Positions 19,698 to 33,094 are shown, counted from the first letter of the stretch. The stretch: DNA of 64,000 nucleotides from Franconibacter helveticus LMG 23732 (GCF_000463115.2 NZ_AWFX01000026.1:45028-109027); one strand, 5' to 3'. Made by a program: numbers and translations. The notes: generated by a model from the sequence alone, not told the origin.

Positions 19698-20783
19698 TTA
19701 ACCGTGACGACGTTCGAAATCCACCATGAAGTCCGTCAATGCCTGAACGCCTGCCAGCGGCATCGCGTTATAAATAGAAGCACGCATGCCCCCTACGACG
19801 CGGTGGCCTTTAAGCGCATGCAGCCCGGCGGCAAAAGACTCTTCCAGGAAGCGCTTATCCAGCGCGCTATCGGCAAGCTGAAACGGCACATTCATCCGCG
19901 AGCGGTTAGCTGGCGCAACATCGTTGCGGTAGAAGTCGCTTTTATCGATAACGCCATAAAGCAGATCCGCTTTTTGCTGATTGATCTTATCGACTGCCGC
20001 AACGCCGCCCTGTTTTTTCAGCCATTTGAAAACCAGCCCCGCCAGATACCAGGCGAAAGTCGGCGGCGTATTGAACATGGAGTCGTTATCGTTCAGCACG
20101 GTGTAATCTAAAACTGAGGGACAAGAGACATGCGCTTTACCCAGCAAGTCTTCTCGTACGATAACCAGCGTCAGGCCCGCCGGGCCAATATTTTTCTGCG
20201 CGCCCGCATAAATCACGCCATAACGGCTGATGTCGAGGGGACGAGAAAGAATGGTTGATGAGAAATCCGCCGCGACAACGACATCGCCAAAATCGGGCGT
20301 TTCTTCAATAGCGATACCGTCGATAGTTTCGTTCGGGCAGTAATGCAAATAAGCTGCATTATCTGAAAGCTGCCATTCGCGCATCGGCTTAAGACCGCGC
20401 AGGCCGTTGACAGTCACTTTGGCGTCAATCACATTCGGCGTGCAGTATTTTTTCGCTTCTTTTACCGCGCTTGCCGCCCAGTAACCCCCGTCGACATAAT
20501 CGGCAGTCGTTTTGTCGCCAAGCAGGTTTAGCGGTACGCCGGCAAACTGACCGCGCCCGCCGCCATGGCAGAACAAAACTTTATAATTAGAGGGAATTTG
20601 CAGCAGATCGCGTAAATCTTTTTCCGCCTCTTCCGCCACACCAATAAATTCTTTACCGCGGTGGCTGATTTCCATTACCGACGTGCCTAAACCCTGCCAG
20701 TCGACCAGCTCCTGTTGAGCCTGTTTAAGCACTTCAGCCGGTAACATTGCCGGACCAGAACTAAAATTGTAGACCTGACTCAT
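19698..20783 (-). CDS. serC: Phosphoserine / phosphohydroxythreonine aminotransferase
   Basis: PLP-dependent class V aminotransferase that makes phosphoserine for serine synthesis and 4-phosphohydroxythreonine for vitamin B6. It has 361 residues. The PLP-binding lysine is Lys197 in AGAQKNIGP, and the phosphate-binding region HGGGRGQF lies at 73-80. It is the first gene of the operon with aroA. This joins serine, pyridoxal and aromatic or enterobactin precursor supply, an arrangement conserved across enterics. Confidence 0.98.
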   Translation of the reverse strand: MSQVYNFSSGPAMLPAEVLKQAQQELVDWQGLGTSVMEISHRGKEFIGVAEEAEKDLRDLLQIPSNYKVLFCHGGGRGQFAGVPLNLLGDKTTADYVDGGYWAASAVKEAKKYCTPNVIDAKVTVNGLRGLKPMREWQLSDNAAYLHYCPNETIDGIAIEETPDFGDVVVAADFSSTILSRPLDISRYGVIYAGAQKNIGPAGLTLVIVREDLLGKAHVSCPSVLDYTVLNDNDSMFNTPPTFAWYLAGLVFKWLKKQGGVAAVDKINQQKADLLYGVIDKSDFYRNDVAPANRSRMNVPFQLADSALDKRFLEESFAAGLHALKGHRVVGGMRASIYNAMPLAGVQALTDFMVDFERRHG

Positions 20784-20945
20784 TTCCCCTCACCACATAT
20801 AAAGCAATACGTTTTTCCTGTGGATATCGGTTTTATCACTCAGGCGCAGGCGCTGCAACGGGTAATCCCGGCCGGGAGGCAAATGTGCGCTTAATCACAC
20901 AACAGATTGCTCCGCCGCGTTGAAAAATAACGGACAAATCCGCTG

Positions 20946-21638
20946 TCAGGTAATGCGAGTGGCCTTGCTCGCTTTAACCCATACCTGATGCTTACAACGC
21001 GGGCATGGCTCGCGGTCGCCTGCGTGAAATTCCATGACTTCACTGCAACGCAGGCAAGCGTAATGACCCGTTTCAGGGATGATGGCAAACCGCTCGCGGC
21101 AATAGTCGGGAAGAATAGAAAGCCCGGGGCGCACTTCGTCATCAGGATAGAAATAGACGCTTATCTGCCCGTTCGTTTCAAGAATAGCGAGCCGGACCTG
21201 GCCTAAATGCTCCACGCCCCGCAGGCGCAACTCCATAAAAAACTCAAATTCCGTCATATTTTCATGTTTGAGTTTTTCCCAGGCGAGCTCCCCTTCTTCA
21301 ATGATGTTGCGCGGTTTACCTTCGAGCAAATCTTCCATTTTCTCGCTGTGCGCCATCAGCCACATCGCCAGACGATAGAGCAACGCCAGCGTGACGAAAA
21401 CCACGAAAACCGGCACCATCGGCACATCATCATAAAACGCCACGTCGCCTGCCGCCGAGCCAAGCGTCAGAATGATCAAGACTTCAAATAGCGACATCTG
21501 ACGCACGCCGCGCCGGCCAGTGAGTTTCAGGAAGATGAAAACCAGTACGAAGGTATAGAGGCTACGCAACGCCACCTCGCCCAGAAACTCCAGCGGGACT
21601 TTATCCAGCGCCATCCTGTGCAAATCAAAAGCTTTCAT
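20946..21638 (-). CDS. ycaP: YcaP, DUF421 inner-membrane protein with a zinc-ribbon-like tail
   Basis: A 230-residue membrane protein of the DUF421/YetF family. Hydrophobic helices occur at about 22-38, 50-66 and 74-95, followed by a cytoplasmic alpha/beta domain. The C-terminus adds a four-cysteine cluster, Cys195-x2-Cys198 and Cys212-x2-Cys215 (CLRC and CPRC), spaced like a rubredoxin-type zinc ribbon. Function unknown. It is divergent from ycaO, with 139 bases between them. Confidence 0.92.
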   Translation of the reverse strand: MKAFDLHRMALDKVPLEFLGEVALRSLYTFVLVFIFLKLTGRRGVRQMSLFEVLIILTLGSAAGDVAFYDDVPMVPVFVVFVTLALLYRLAMWLMAHSEKMEDLLEGKPRNIIEEGELAWEKLKHENMTEFEFFMELRLRGVEHLGQVRLAILETNGQISVYFYPDDEVRPGLSILPDYCRERFAIIPETGHYACLRCSEVMEFHAGDREPCPRCKHQVWVKASKATRIT

Positions 21639-21777
21639 ATTTTTTAGCCATAACAGTTAGTTAACTTATTTAAGCATAGCGCGAGGATTTATTTTTGCCT
21701 CGCGACGGCCTGCGATAGCGCAAGTAAGGTAAAACCCGTATCATTGCGCGCTTTGCGTACGATAAAAGTGGATCCCC

Positions 21778-23541
21778 ATGACTCAAACCTTCATCCCCGG
21801 CAAAGACGCCGCTCTGGAAGACTCCATCGCTCGCTTCCAGCAAAAACTCACCGATCTGGGTTTTAATATTGAAGAAGCCTCCTGGCTTAACCCCGTGCCG
21901 AATGTCTGGTCTGTGCATATTCGCGATAAAGACAGCGCGCTGTGCTTCACCAATGGCAAAGGGGCGACCAAAAAAGCCGCGCTGGCCTCCGCGCTTGGCG
22001 AATACTTCGAGCGCCTTTCCACTAACTATTTTTTTGCTGATTTCTGGCTGGGTGAAACCATCGCCAACGGCCCTTTCGTGCATTATCCGAACGAAAAGTG
22101 GTTTGCCATTCCTCAGGATGACAGCCTGCCGGAAGGCATTCTTGATGCACGCCTGCGTGAGTTTTACGATCCGGAAAACGAACTGACCGCCAGCATGCTG
22201 ATTGATCTGCAATCGGGTAATGAAGAACGTGGGATCTGCGCTTTGCCCTTCACGCGCCAGTCCGATGAGCAAACTGTTTATATTCCGATGAATATTGTGG
22301 GCAACCTGTATGTGTCTAACGGCATGTCGGCAGGCAACACCCGCAACGAAGCGCGCGTGCAAGGGCTTTCCGAAGTCTTCGAACGCCATATCAAAAACCG
22401 CATTATCGCAGAGAGCATCAGCCTGCCGGAAATCCCTGCCGAGGTGCTGGCGCGCTATCCGGGCGTGGTGGCGTCTATTGAGAAACTTGAAGCTGAAGGC
22501 TTCCCGATTTTCGCCTACGACGGCTCGCTGGGCGGTCAGTATCCGGTTATCTGCGTCGTGCTGTTTAACCCGGCGAACGGCACCTGCTTCGCCTCGTTCG
22601 GCGCGCATCCTGATTTCGGCGTGGCGCTTGAACGTACCGTTACCGAACTGTTGCAGGGCCGCAGCCTGAAAGATTTGGATGTCTTCACACCGCCTACTTT
22701 CGACGACGAAGAAGTGGCTGAACATGCCAACCTTGAAACGCACTTCATTGATTCAAGCGGCCTGATTTCCTGGGATATGTTTAAGCAAGATGCCGATTAT
22801 CCCTTTGTTGACTGGAGCTTCGCCGGCACGACTGAAGAAGAGTTCGCCACCCTGATGGCCATTTTCCAGGCGGAAGATAAAGAAGTTTATATCGCTGACT
22901 ATGAACACCTGGGCGTTTACGCTTGCCGTATTCTGGTGCCAGGCATGTCTGATATCTATCCGGCGGAAGATTTGCTGCTTGCGAATAACAGCATGGGCGC
23001 GCACCTGCGCGAAACCTTGCTCGCCCTGCCAGGCAGCGAATGGGAAAAAGAAGACTATCTGAATCTCATCGCGCAGCTTGATGAAGAAGGCCATGATGAT
23101 TTTACCCGAGTGCGCGAGCTGCTTGGCCTTGCGACAGGCAAAGATAACGGCTGGTATACCTTGCGCATCGGCGAACTGAAAGCGATGCTGGCGCTGGCGG
23201 GCGGCGATCTGGATCAGGCGTTGATCTGGACTGAGTGGACCATGGAGTTTAACGCTTCGGTTTTCACCGCTGAGCGCGCGAATTACTATCGTTGCCTGCA
23301 AACCCTGCTGCTGCTGGCTCAGGAAGAAGAACGTGAACCGTTGCAGTATCTGCATGCATTTGAACGCATGTATGGCAAAGAGGCTGTTGAAGCTGCAAGC
23401 GCAGCGGTAAGCGGCGAAGCGCCCTTCTATGGTTTGCAGCCTGTAGACGCCGATTTACATGCTTTTCCTGCGCATCAGGCTTTACTGGCCGCCTATGAAA
23501 AATTGCAGCGCGCTAAAGCTTCTTACTGGGGCATTAATTGA
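21778..23541 (+). CDS. ycaO: YcaO, ATP-dependent cyclodehydratase-family protein
   Basis: The founding member of the YcaO superfamily, whose characterised members use ATP to activate amide backbones (azolines, thioamides). E. coli YcaO has been linked to beta-methylthiolation of ribosomal protein S12 together with RimO, though the reaction is unclear. It has 587 residues, about the E. coli length. The N-terminal catalytic domain shows the ATP/Mg segments SALGEYFERLSTNYF (about residues 71-85) and EARVQGLSEVFERHI. The C-terminal part is helical and TPR-like. No RiPP precursor or partner cyclase lies nearby, so a housekeeping role fits. A terminator follows. Confidence 0.95.
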   Translation: MTQTFIPGKDAALEDSIARFQQKLTDLGFNIEEASWLNPVPNVWSVHIRDKDSALCFTNGKGATKKAALASALGEYFERLSTNYFFADFWLGETIANGPFVHYPNEKWFAIPQDDSLPEGILDARLREFYDPENELTASMLIDLQSGNEERGICALPFTRQSDEQTVYIPMNIVGNLYVSNGMSAGNTRNEARVQGLSEVFERHIKNRIIAESISLPEIPAEVLARYPGVVASIEKLEAEGFPIFAYDGSLGGQYPVICVVLFNPANGTCFASFGAHPDFGVALERTVTELLQGRSLKDLDVFTPPTFDDEEVAEHANLETHFIDSSGLISWDMFKQDADYPFVDWSFAGTTEEEFATLMAIFQAEDKEVYIADYEHLGVYACRILVPGMSDIYPAEDLLLANNSMGAHLRETLLALPGSEWEKEDYLNLIAQLDEEGHDDFTRVRELLGLATGKDNGWYTLRIGELKAMLALAGGDLDQALIWTEWTMEFNASVFTAERANYYRCLQTLLLLAQEEEREPLQYLHAFERMYGKEAVEAASAAVSGEAPFYGLQPVDADLHAFPAHQALLAAYEKLQRAKASYWGIN

Positions 23542-23590
23542 TATAACGCATATCGCTGGCGCTTTCATAAGCGTATGTTTCATTAATAAG

Positions 23591-23619
23591 ACGGGGCAAT
23601 TTGATTGCCCCGTTTTTTA
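23591..23619 (+). terminator. Terminator after ycaO
   Basis: Perfect arms ACGGGGCAAT (23591-23600) and ATTGCCCCGT (23604-23613) around TTG, followed by TTTTT. It insulates ycaO from the focA-pfl control region. Confidence 0.88.
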
Positions 23620-23942
23620 TTATTATAAAAATTAATTTAATTGTAATTATTAAGTTAAATTAAGGTAAATCATTAAATTACTATTATCCTCCTTTGTTAC
23701 CTTTTTACGTCAATACTTCACAATAATTAACGATAAAAAAGGAGGCCAGAAAAAATAATTCAACTCTTATAATAAAATTTAAAATAAATTTTCATAAGGA
23801 TAATCAACTAGTTAATCTGGATATACGCTATTACCACGCGGTTTCCAGGCCTATAAACCTGGCGAGTTATGATCCATATCAAATTTTACTCTATACTGCT
23901 TTGTTAGTATCTCCTCGCCGACTGAATAAAGAGAGAGTTAGT
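23614..23942 (+). promoter_or_regulatory. AT-rich control region of focA-pflB
   Basis: With the ycaO terminator this forms a 401-base gene-free stretch, much more AT-rich than its surroundings. An FNR-like site ATGAT-CCAT-ATCAA lies at 23869-23882. Its centre is 29.5 bases before the hexamer TAGTAT (23905-23910), the spacing expected for FNR at -41.5 of a class II promoter. A second -10-like hexamer, TATACT, lies at 23892-23897. GTTAA-N6-GTAAA at 23654-23669 resembles an ArcA direct repeat. In E. coli this operon is induced without oxygen by FNR and ArcA, so these sites are consistent, but they were identified by eye only. Confidence 0.6.
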
Positions 23943-24800
23943 GTGAAAGCTGACAACCCTTTTGATCTATTACTTCCAGCTGCGATGGCGAAAGTTGCCG
24001 AGGAAGCTGGCGTTTATAAAGCGACGAAACATCCGCTGAAAACCTTCTATCTGGCGATTACGGCTGGTGTCTTCATTTCCATTGCTTTTGTTTTCTATAT
24101 CACCGCGACAACCGGCACCGCCACGATACCCTTTGGGATAGCGAAACTTATCGGTGGTATCTGTTTCTCGCTTGGCTTGATTCTTTGCGTTATTTGCGGC
24201 GCCGATCTCTTTACTTCAACCGTTCTGATTGTGGTAGCTAAAGCCAGCGGGCGTATTACCTGGGGGCAACTGGCGCGCAACTGGTTGAATGTCTATATCG
24301 GCAACCTGATAGGGGCGCTCCTCTTTGTTCTGCTGATGTGGCTGTCGGGCGAGTATATGACCGCTAATGGCGCATGGGGCATGAATGTCCTGCAAACGGC
24401 AGACCACAAGCTGCATCACACTTTTATTGAGGCCGTGTGCCTCGGCATTCTGGCGAACCTGATGGTCTGTCTCGCGGTCTGGATGAGCTATTCCGGTCGC
24501 AGCCTTGTCGATAAAGCGTTCATTATGATTTTGCCGGTTGCCATGTTCGTTGCCAGCGGCTTCGAACACAGTATCGCGAATATGTTCATGATCCCGATGG
24601 GCATTGTTATCCGCGACTTCGCCAGCCCGGAATTCTGGACCGCCGTCGGTTCTTCTCCGGACCAATTTTCTCATCTGACTGTTGTGAATTTCATCATTGA
24701 TAACCTGATCCCGGTGACAATCGGTAATATTATCGGTGGTGGTTTATTAGTCGGATTGACGTACTGGGTCATTTACCTGCGTGGCGACGATCATCATTAA
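23943..24800 (+). CDS. focA: Formate channel FocA
   Basis: Pentameric inner-membrane channel of the FNT family that exports formate made by PflB and can re-import it at low pH. It has 285 residues starting at GTG 23943 (codes for MKADNPFDLLLPAAMAKV), after GAGAGAG. An upstream in-frame ATG adds 14 residues absent from the family and lies at the promoter. Six transmembrane helices span about 30-280. The central histidine lies in VASGFEHSIANMF, with the omega-loop region near residue 90. It is cotranscribed with pflB, 51 bases downstream. Confidence 0.97.
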   Translation: MKADNPFDLLLPAAMAKVAEEAGVYKATKHPLKTFYLAITAGVFISIAFVFYITATTGTATIPFGIAKLIGGICFSLGLILCVICGADLFTSTVLIVVAKASGRITWGQLARNWLNVYIGNLIGALLFVLLMWLSGEYMTANGAWGMNVLQTADHKLHHTFIEAVCLGILANLMVCLAVWMSYSGRSLVDKAFIMILPVAMFVASGFEHSIANMFMIPMGIVIRDFASPEFWTAVGSSPDQFSHLTVVNFIIDNLIPVTIGNIIGGGLLVGLTYWVIYLRGDDHH

Positions 24801-24851
24801 CGATCGTTCCAGGCAGTAAATAAAAAATCCACTTAAGAAGGTAGGTGTTAC

Positions 24852-27134
24852 ATGTCCGAGCTTAATGAAAAGTTAGCCACAGCCTGGGAAGGTTTTGCTA
24901 AAGGCGACTGGCAGAATGAAGTAAACGTACGTGACTTCATCCAGAAAAACTACACCCCGTATGAAGGCGACGAATCCTTCCTGGCTGGTGCAACTGATGC
25001 AACCACCAAGCTGTGGGACAGCGTAATGGAAGGCGTTAAACTGGAAAACCGCACTCACGCGCCAGTTGATTTCGACACTTCCGTCGCTTCTACCATCACT
25101 TCGCACGACGCGGGCTATATTAACAAGTCCCTTGAGAAAATCGTCGGTCTGCAAACGGAAGCGCCGCTGAAACGCGCCATTATCCCCTTTGGCGGCATCA
25201 AAATGGTCGAAGGTTCCTGCAAAGCGTATAACCGCGAGCTGGATCCTGCGCTGAAAAAAATCTTCACCGAATACCGTAAAACTCACAACCAGGGCGTGTT
25301 TGACGTTTATACGCCGGACATTCTGCGCTGCCGTAAATCTGGCGTGCTGACTGGTCTGCCAGACGCCTATGGCCGTGGCCGCATCATCGGTGACTACCGT
25401 CGCGTTGCGCTGTACGGCATCGACTACCTGATGAAAGACAAGTTCGCGCAGTTTGCTTCTCTGCAACAGGACCTGGAAAACGGCGTGAACCTGGAAGCCA
25501 CTATCCGCCTGCGTGAAGAAATTGCTGAACAGCACCGTGCGCTGGGTCAAATTAAAGAGATGGCGGCGAAATATGGCTGCGATATCTCCGGCCCGGCAAC
25601 TAACGCTCAGGAAGCGGTACAGTGGACCTACTTCGGCTACCTGGCTGCCGTGAAATCCCAGAACGGCGCGGCAATGTCCTTTGGTCGTGTTTCCACTTTC
25701 CTCGACGTTTACATTGAACGCGACCTGAAAGCGGGCAAAATCACCGAGCAAGACGCCCAGGAAATGATTGACCATCTGGTCATGAAACTGCGTATGGTTC
25801 GCTTCCTGCGTACCCCGGAATATGACGAACTGTTCTCCGGCGACCCGATTTGGGCAACCGAATCCATCGGCGGTATGGGCGTTGACGGCCGTACTCTGGT
25901 GACCAAGAACAGCTTCCGCTTCCTGAACACCCTGTACACCATGGGGCCGTCTCCGGAGCCGAACATCACCATCCTGTGGTCTGAAAAACTGCCTCTGAAC
26001 TTTAAAAAATTCGCGGCGAAAGTCTCCATCGACACCTCTTCTTTGCAGTATGAGAACGATGATTTGATGCGTCCGGACTTCAACAACGATGACTACGCTA
26101 TCGCTTGCTGCGTAAGCCCGATGGTTGTTGGTAAGCAGATGCAGTTCTTCGGCGCGCGTGCAAACCTCGCCAAAACCATGCTGTACGCCATCAACGGCGG
26201 CGTGGATGAAAAACTGAAAATGCAGGTTGGTCCGAAATCTGAACCGATCAAAGGCGATGTCCTGAACTTTGATGAAGTGATGGAACGTATGGATCACTTC
26301 ATGGACTGGCTGGCTAAACAGTACGTCACTGCGCTGAACATCATTCACTACATGCATGATAAATACAGCTATGAAGCTTCACTGATGGCGCTGCATGACC
26401 GCGACGTTATCCGCACTATGGCTTGTGGTATCGCAGGTCTGTCAGTTGCGGCGGACTCCCTGTCTGCTATCAAATATGCAAAAGTGAAACCGGTTCGTGA
26501 CGCAGACGGCCTGGCTGTCGACTTCGAAATCGAAGGTGAATATCCGCAGTTCGGTAACAACGATGCTCGCGTGGATGACCTGGCGGTTGACCTGGTTGAA
26601 CGTTTCATGAAGAAAATTCAGAAACTGACCACCTATCGCAACGCTATCCCGACGCAGTCTGTTCTGACCATCACCTCTAACGTGGTTTATGGTAAGAAAA
26701 CCGGTAATACCCCGGATGGCCGTCGCGCTGGCGCGCCGTTTGGACCGGGCGCAAACCCGATGCACGGCCGTGACCAGAAAGGCGCTGTCGCTTCTCTGAC
26801 CTCCGTTGCAAAACTGCCGTTCGCCTATGCGAAAGATGGTATCTCCTATACCTTCTCCATCGTTCCGAACGCGCTGGGTAAAGACGACGAAGTGCGTAAA
26901 ACCAACCTTGCAGGTTTGATGGATGGTTACTTCCACCATGAAGCCTCCATCGAAGGCGGTCAGCACCTCAACGTGAACGTGATGAACCGTGAAATGCTGC
27001 TCGACGCAATGGAACACCCGGAGAAATATCCGCAGTTGACCATCCGCGTTTCCGGTTACGCTGTGCGCTTTAACTCTCTGACTAAAGAGCAGCAGCAGGA
27101 CGTGATTACCCGTACTTTCACTCAGACTATGTAA
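24852..27134 (+). CDS. pflB: Formate acetyltransferase (pyruvate formate-lyase) PflB
   Basis: Glycyl-radical enzyme that converts pyruvate and CoA to acetyl-CoA and formate in anaerobic growth. It has 760 residues, identical in length to E. coli PflB. The catalytic pair Cys419-Cys420 (ACCVSPM) and the radical glycine Gly735 (SGYAVRF) are both present; these are 418/419 and 734 without the initiator Met. It lies between focA and its activase pflA. Strongly biased codons suit its very high anaerobic expression. A hairpin follows the stop, and pflA begins 192 bases downstream. Confidence 0.99.
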   Translation: MSELNEKLATAWEGFAKGDWQNEVNVRDFIQKNYTPYEGDESFLAGATDATTKLWDSVMEGVKLENRTHAPVDFDTSVASTITSHDAGYINKSLEKIVGLQTEAPLKRAIIPFGGIKMVEGSCKAYNRELDPALKKIFTEYRKTHNQGVFDVYTPDILRCRKSGVLTGLPDAYGRGRIIGDYRRVALYGIDYLMKDKFAQFASLQQDLENGVNLEATIRLREEIAEQHRALGQIKEMAAKYGCDISGPATNAQEAVQWTYFGYLAAVKSQNGAAMSFGRVSTFLDVYIERDLKAGKITEQDAQEMIDHLVMKLRMVRFLRTPEYDELFSGDPIWATESIGGMGVDGRTLVTKNSFRFLNTLYTMGPSPEPNITILWSEKLPLNFKKFAAKVSIDTSSLQYENDDLMRPDFNNDDYAIACCVSPMVVGKQMQFFGARANLAKTMLYAINGGVDEKLKMQVGPKSEPIKGDVLNFDEVMERMDHFMDWLAKQYVTALNIIHYMHDKYSYEASLMALHDRDVIRTMACGIAGLSVAADSLSAIKYAKVKPVRDADGLAVDFEIEGEYPQFGNNDARVDDLAVDLVERFMKKIQKLTTYRNAIPTQSVLTITSNVVYGKKTGNTPDGRRAGAPFGPGANPMHGRDQKGAVASLTSVAKLPFAYAKDGISYTFSIVPNALGKDDEVRKTNLAGLMDGYFHHEASIEGGQHLNVNVMNREMLLDAMEHPEKYPQLTIRVSGYAVRFNSLTKEQQQDVITRTFTQTM

Positions 27135-27165
27135 TTTAAGGTTTGACTGAAAAGGCGTACAATGA

Positions 27166-27193
27166 AGGCTCCACCTTTGTGGGGCCTTTCTTA
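27166..27193 (+). terminator. Hairpin after pflB
   Basis: AGGCTCCAC (27166-27174) pairs with GTGGGGCCT (27179-27187) around CTTT, with one G-T wobble, followed by TTCTTA. Probably a partial terminator that lowers pflA relative to pflB. Confidence 0.7.
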
Positions 27194-27326
27194 TACCCCC
27201 CGCTCCCCTGCGAGCCGTTTTTGCAGATCGCTTATAATTGAGTTATCTGGCAAAAGAGACTCGACGCGGCAACGAGACCGCGCTCACAAGGCCTGACATC
27301 AAGGCCAGAACTGGAGAAACACCGCA

Positions 27327-28067
27327 ATGTCAGTAAATGGTCGCATTCACTCCTTTGAATCCTGTGGCACTGTCGATGGCCCGGGGATCCGTTTTATCAC
27401 TTTCTTTCAGGGCTGCCTGATGCGTTGCCTCTACTGCCACAACCGGGATACCTGGGACACGCATGGCGGTAAAGAAGTGACGGTAGAAGAGTTAATGAAC
27501 GAGGTGGTGACCTATCGTCATTTTATGAATGCGTCTGGCGGCGGCGTCACCGCTTCCGGTGGTGAAGCGATTCTTCAGGCGGAGTTCGTGCGCGACTGGT
27601 TTCGCGCGTGTAAAAAAGAAGGCATTCATACATGTCTTGACACTAACGGCTTTGTTCGCCGCTACGATCCGGTTATTGATGAACTGCTTGAAGTCACCGA
27701 TCTGGTGATGCTGGATCTCAAACAGATGAATGATGAAATCCACCAGAATCTTGTGGGCGTCTCTAATCATCGTACGCTTGAGTTCGCACGTTATATTGCT
27801 AATAAAGGCATCAGAACCTGGATTCGTTACGTTGTGGTGCCCGGCTGGTCGGACGACGACGACTCTGCGCATCGCCTGGGCGAGTTTACACGCGACATGG
27901 GTAACATTGAAAAAATCGAACTGCTGCCCTATCACGAATTAGGAAAGCATAAGTGGGTCGCTATGGGCGAAGAGTACAAGCTCGATGGCGTTAAGCCGCC
28001 TAAGAAAGAGACCATGGAACGCGTTAAGGGCATTCTTGAGCAGTACGGTCACAAAGTCATGTACTAA
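27327..28067 (+). CDS. pflA: Pyruvate formate-lyase-activating enzyme PflA
   Basis: Radical SAM enzyme that installs the glycyl radical on PflB. It has 246 residues. The [4Fe-4S] motif CxxxCxxC is at Cys30, Cys34 and Cys37 ([11 protein letters not shown]), and the SAM-binding GG motif ASGGEAIL is clear. It lies downstream of pflB with its own ribosome site (CTGGAG). A bidirectional terminator separates it from the convergent ycaD. Confidence 0.98.
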   Translation: MSVNGRIHSFESCGTVDGPGIRFITFFQGCLMRCLYCHNRDTWDTHGGKEVTVEELMNEVVTYRHFMNASGGGVTASGGEAILQAEFVRDWFRACKKEGIHTCLDTNGFVRRYDPVIDELLEVTDLVMLDLKQMNDEIHQNLVGVSNHRTLEFARYIANKGIRTWIRYVVVPGWSDDDDSAHRLGEFTRDMGNIEKIELLPYHELGKHKWVAMGEEYKLDGVKPPKKETMERVKGILEQYGHKVMY

Positions 28068-28082
28068 CAACGCTTAAACAGC

Positions 28083-28110
28083 AAAATGCCCGCATATAGC
28101 GGGCATTTTA
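28083..28110. terminator. Bidirectional terminator between pflA and ycaD
   Basis: AAAATGCCCGC (28083-28093) and GCGGGCATTTT (28099-28109) form a perfect 11-pair stem with an ATATA loop. A and T ends suit termination from both sides. Confidence 0.88.
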
Positions 28111-28113
28111 GTA

Positions 28114-29262
28114 TCAGGCATGTGCCACTGGCGTAGGATGTTCGCCTGCTTTACGCAGCAACATCATCAGATAAATAAATGACACGCTGGCGATCATGAC
28201 AAAAAGCAGACTGTCTGAATAGCTCTGCATCAGCGAGGCAGTCAACGTTGGGCCAAGTAAGCTGCCGATGGTATAACTCAGCAGCAGCGCCTGGTTCATT
28301 GCAACCAACTGATGCGGCGCTACTTTCTCGCAGGCCCACGCCATGGCGACAGGATAAAGCGTAAACCCTGCCGCTCCCAGTACAAACAACGTCGGCCCCA
28401 TTGCTGCGTTGCTCAACATGGCCATACAGCCCATGATGACGACGAACACCTGAACACGCAGCACCAGCAGACGTCCAAAACGGTCCGCCAGTTTACCAAT
28501 CGGCCACTGGCCGACAATGCCTGCGCTGACCATAACCGCCATCCAGAAACCGATGCCGGAATCGCTGACGCCCTGGTGATTGAGATAAAGCGGCATCAGA
28601 CCATAAAGCGAACCCAGAACAATACCGGAAATAATACAGCCGTTAACGCCAAGGCGAGCCTGACGCAGACGCAGCATAGGCCAGACGTGAGTTGTCTCTT
28701 GATGCTCGCTATGGGTGTTTACGATGCGGGTAAAGACAAGCGGCAGAATGCCCGCGATAATCATTCCCGTTACCCACGGCAATACATTCATCAGCTCTGT
28801 TGAAACCTTGCTGACAAGCAATTGCCCGACAACGGTGCCAACATAATAAACCATCATATAGGCAGCAAGCAGGCGTCCGCGATTGCGTGATGTTCCGCTA
28901 CACATCAGAGCGCTTTCGACCACCACCCAGATCATCGCGCAACCCACCCCGGCAATAAAGCGCCATGCGAACCAGCTCCAGAAGCCCATCATCAGCCCAA
29001 GGCCGGCGCATCCTACAGCAAAAATAAGCGAGGCAATGTAATAGCTGCGATTAAAGCCGAGCTTTTTAATCAGCGCGCCCGTAATCAGCGTGCCGAGTAA
29101 GTTGCCGGTGAAATAAGAAGAGCTGACCATACCCACTTGCCAGGTAGGCAGGTTTTCATGGGCGAGCCAAAGCGGCACCAGCGTATTTAAAACCGCTATT
29201 GCCAGGGTCAACAAAAGCAGGCCACAGAGCAGAAGCAGCACTGGCCGGGTATAGATGGACAT
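28114..29262 (-). CDS. ycaD: YcaD, major facilitator superfamily transporter
   Basis: A 382-residue inner-membrane transporter with about 12 hydrophobic helices and the MFS motif between helices 2 and 3 ([14 protein letters not shown]). The repeated half-motif [10 protein letters not shown] occurs in the second half. Length and sequence match E. coli YcaD. The substrate is unknown to me. It converges on pflA; in E. coli several genes (ycaM, ycaN, ycaK) separate the two, and they are missing here. Confidence 0.9.
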   Translation of the reverse strand: MSIYTRPVLLLLCGLLLLTLAIAVLNTLVPLWLAHENLPTWQVGMVSSSYFTGNLLGTLITGALIKKLGFNRSYYIASLIFAVGCAGLGLMMGFWSWFAWRFIAGVGCAMIWVVVESALMCSGTSRNRGRLLAAYMMVYYVGTVVGQLLVSKVSTELMNVLPWVTGMIIAGILPLVFTRIVNTHSEHQETTHVWPMLRLRQARLGVNGCIISGIVLGSLYGLMPLYLNHQGVSDSGIGFWMAVMVSAGIVGQWPIGKLADRFGRLLVLRVQVFVVIMGCMAMLSNAAMGPTLFVLGAAGFTLYPVAMAWACEKVAPHQLVAMNQALLLSYTIGSLLGPTLTASLMQSYSDSLLFVMIASVSFIYLMMLLRKAGEHPTPVAHA

Positions 29263-29516
29263 TGGGGCTAAACCGTGAGGATCAAAAGAAATTCGTGCGC
29301 ATCATGCCACTGGCATAATTAAAGTCAATGTGCCGCCACGGCCCATTCACACAATTTGTTTATCAACGATGAACGGTATTGATTCTGCCTTTGGCTTTAG
29401 CGAGGCGCCACAGGCTTAATGCTTTGTAATTAATAGGTTTATATGAAAAGCGAAGTAAAAAAACAGAAGAAAAAATTCATCGAACGAAACGATGTATTTG
29501 GAAGCGTGAGGGGCGT
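29263..29516. other. Non-coding stretch between ycaD and serS
   Basis: Together with the serS terminator this is a 294-base gene-free gap. It must carry the ycaD promoter on its left. A small dyad CATCG-AACGAAA-CGATG occurs near 29479-29495. I see no coding remnant of dmsABC or ycaC, which occupy this interval in E. coli, and no repeat or tRNA scar. Confidence 0.55.
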
Positions 29517-29542
29517 AAAAAAAGCGCCCGCAGGCGCTTTTT
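29517..29542 (-). terminator. Terminator after serS
   Basis: AAAGCGCC (29521-29528) and GGCGCTTT (29533-29540) with a CGCA loop. The A-tract on the left provides the U-run for the minus-strand serS transcript. Confidence 0.85.
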
Positions 29543-29556
29543 ATTCTGTCGGTTAA

Positions 29557-32284
<2,728 letters not shown>

Positions 32285-32294
32285 CCGCACCTCT

Positions 32295-32906
32295 TTACTT
32301 TCGCTGATCGTCAACGGTAACGCCTTGCGGCGGCGTAAAGGTAAACTTGCTCATGTCCACAGCGCCATTCTGCTGGGATTTAAGCTGATAGCTACTGCGC
32401 TGGTCGTCCTGCTCAACGGCGCTGAACTGGTGAATAGTGCCGTCGCGCCCAACGTTAATCGTAAACTGCTTCAGATTGCCGCTGGCGTTCTTTGGCGTCA
32501 GCACAAAGTCATCGCCGTTCTGCTTGATATTATATTGCTGCCAGTCATTCGTTTGATTACGGGCAATCAGCATAAACGGCGTATTACTGGTGGCATCTTT
32601 AAGCCAGGTGGCGCTCGCCTGCTCTACAAAAGGATTATAGAACCAAAGCGTTTTACCATCTGAAACCAACACGCTTTCATCAGGCTGGGTCATATGCCAG
32701 TTGAAAAGATTAGGACGTTTTACCCATAAATCGCCCTGGCCTTCCTGTACTGCCGCCCCGCTGCCGTCGGTGACTTTCTGAGTAAAGCTGGCGTGGAAGC
32801 TGCTTACTTTGTCGAGACGGGATTTCAGATCGCTGGCGGCATCCGCCCAGACGCTGCTCACGGTAAAAGCAGAAAGCAAAGCACAAGTCATGGCGATTTT
32901 TTTCAT
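32295..32906 (-). CDS. lolA: Outer-membrane lipoprotein carrier protein LolA
   Basis: Periplasmic chaperone that takes lipoproteins from LolCDE and hands them to LolB. It has 203 residues including a 21-residue signal peptide ([21 protein letters not shown]). The mature beta-barrel domain has the expected Trp/Phe-rich hydrophobic cavity ([21 protein letters not shown]). It sits between ftsK and rarA, all on the minus strand, as in other enterics. Confidence 0.97.
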   Translation of the reverse strand: MKKIAMTCALLSAFTVSSVWADAASDLKSRLDKVSSFHASFTQKVTDGSGAAVQEGQGDLWVKRPNLFNWHMTQPDESVLVSDGKTLWFYNPFVEQASATWLKDATSNTPFMLIARNQTNDWQQYNIKQNGDDFVLTPKNASGNLKQFTINVGRDGTIHQFSAVEQDDQRSSYQLKSQQNGAVDMSKFTFTPPQGVTVDDQRK

Positions 32907-33094
32907 TGTTATTCCTCAGATTCGCTAGTTCCCGAGACGGGAGAACTTTCTGTCGATAACTGTAGCCAGATAAGCGCGACGGCCGACAGAAGAAAATGCT
33001 GATTTTTGACTTGTTTACCCATCTTTGCAAAAACCAGACAAGAAGGTGGTGAGAAACGCCCCGTCCTCAGCAGTGAAAACGAGGCGTACCGGTA

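Noticed and set aside
21778..23541. ycaO as the core of a thiazole/oxazole peptide biosynthesis cluster
   Set aside because: No precursor peptide, E1-like partner, dehydrogenase or exporter is adjacent; length and sequence match the stand-alone enteric YcaO.
24873..26357. A 494-codon open frame antisense to pflB
   Set aside because: Full overlap with a highly expressed, motif-complete pflB; His/Phe/Val-rich translation with no domain. An artefact of biased codons.
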